This document shows, piece by piece, positions 63,425 to 64,000 of a stretch of 64,000 nt of DNA. The DNA comes from Membranipora membranacea (Eukaryota > Bryozoa > Gymnolaemata > Cheilostomatida > Membraniporidae): assembly GCA_914767715.1 (NCBI GenBank), contig OU612066.1, forward strand, positions 15,939,001-16,003,000, in the 5' to 3' direction. A program made the translations under genes and the position numbers. Every line of letters begins with the position of its first letter. The first letter of the stretch is position 1. The notes beneath the pieces were generated by a model. It was not told the origin of the DNA, did not search any database, and saw nothing but the letters and a program-made list of their open reading frames with translations.

Positions 63425-63520
63425 AGCCACACCAAATTCCTTCTGATGGTACTCATGTTAATTCGACCTCTTTTGATAAGAGACATGTATGAAATAGTAT
63501 ATCACGTCAGCACTTTCTCG
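63425..63520. repeat. dispersed repeat, copy 3 of 3
   Basis: cacaccaaattccttctgatggta and atagtatatcacgtcagca match 4390-4740 in order. Confidence 0.5.
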
Positions 63521-63550
63521 GCCTATTGGCTAAGACCAAAGTATCATGGA
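63514..63550 (+). pseudogene. U2 snRNA 5'-end-like fragment
   Basis: ttctcggcctattggctaag followed by accaaagtatc matches the first part of animal U2 snRNA almost base for base. The branch-site-pairing GUAGUA and the following stem are not preserved, so it is a fragment, pseudogene or SINE head, not a working U2. Confidence 0.45.
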
Positions 63551-64000
63551 TAATGGCTGATTAGTGCCTGTTTCAGTTTCTGGCAGCTTGCTGCACACTC
63601 ACGATTAGGAGGTCCACCATGGCCTCACCTCTAGGATGCATTCTAGCTTGCTAGGATGTATCACACTCTCAGTATGAGGACTCTGGGTAACTTGCGTCCC
63701 TCTTTAGGGGCAGCCCACCCTCTGTTTTGTCATAAACAGGGTATATCACGTCAGCAGTGTGTATGATGCCTACAGATCTTGCCGTGAATACACTGCGGGA
63801 TCCTTACCTTTGCTATTTAGGATGGAAACTCCGTAAGATACTTATTTCACTGGTCATTACCATCATCACCACTCATATTTCTAAATAAAGACAATATAAA
63901 TATATATATATATGTATACCAGAGGGCTATGGGGGCTGGATAAATCAACCTTGGAAGCTCCCCCACTGGAATTTCAACCCGCGACTCCTGCGTCACCAAT

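Larger units (their letters stand above)
62457..64000. other. 3' flank of GAL3ST-like gene, repeat-rich
   Basis: No gene was seen. It holds a tRNA-like SINE candidate, a third dispersed repeat copy, a U2-like fragment, a C-run (63389-63400) and a TA microsatellite near 63897-63918. Confidence 0.6.

Overview
The window is animal nuclear DNA. It is AT-rich, and every recognisable gene is split by GT-AG introns (two introns appear to be GC-AG) into exons whose phases agree. The products are animal families: an ETS factor, TBCEL, a BACURD/KCTD adaptor, TMEM104 and a galactose 3-O-sulfotransferase. There are many short inverted-repeat elements. The species cannot be fixed from sequence. The ETS domain is rather divergent from bilaterian ERG/FLI, so an early-branching or other marine invertebrate is plausible, with low confidence.

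Layout. 1-1354 (+): intron and last exon of an ERG/FLI-like ETS gene. 2780-12380 and 14396-19920 (-): two tandem TBCEL paralogues with nine coding exons each and matching phases. 22424-30190 and 35405-41146 (+): two large tandem genes for type I membrane proteins that I do not recognise as a named family. 43416-46566 (-): BACURD-type KCTD gene, head to head (427 bp) with TMEM104 at 46994-56104 (+). 59245-62456 (+): GAL3ST-family sulfotransferase. The remainder is intergenic and repeat-rich.

The most unusual content is the receptor pair. Each has a signal-peptide exon and then alternating modules, each essentially one phase 1-1 exon. Type A is a two-cysteine module with a CBM20-like (starch-binding-fold) signature. 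Type B is a six-cysteine module centred on WKWRN. A Ser/Thr-rich stalk, one membrane helix and a multi-exon cytoplasmic tail full of tyrosine motifs follow (ITAM/ITIM-like spacing, EYMVPP twice, NPLY, VxYxxV). The 5' halves and upstream DNA are a recent segmental duplication. In the first gene a B exon carries a stop codon and is truncated at a 6-bp microhomology, with a fresh copy of the first B exon directly after it; skipping the scar restores the A-B alternation. An approximately 3.3-kb inverted repeat separates the genes. This architecture (glycan-binding-like or Ig-like ectodomains, phosphotyrosine tail, tandem turnover) looks like a recognition or immune-type receptor cluster. Function is inference only.

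Exon coordinates were assembled by hand from splice consensus, phase continuity, comparison between paralogues and recalled family sequences. No search or transcript data were available.
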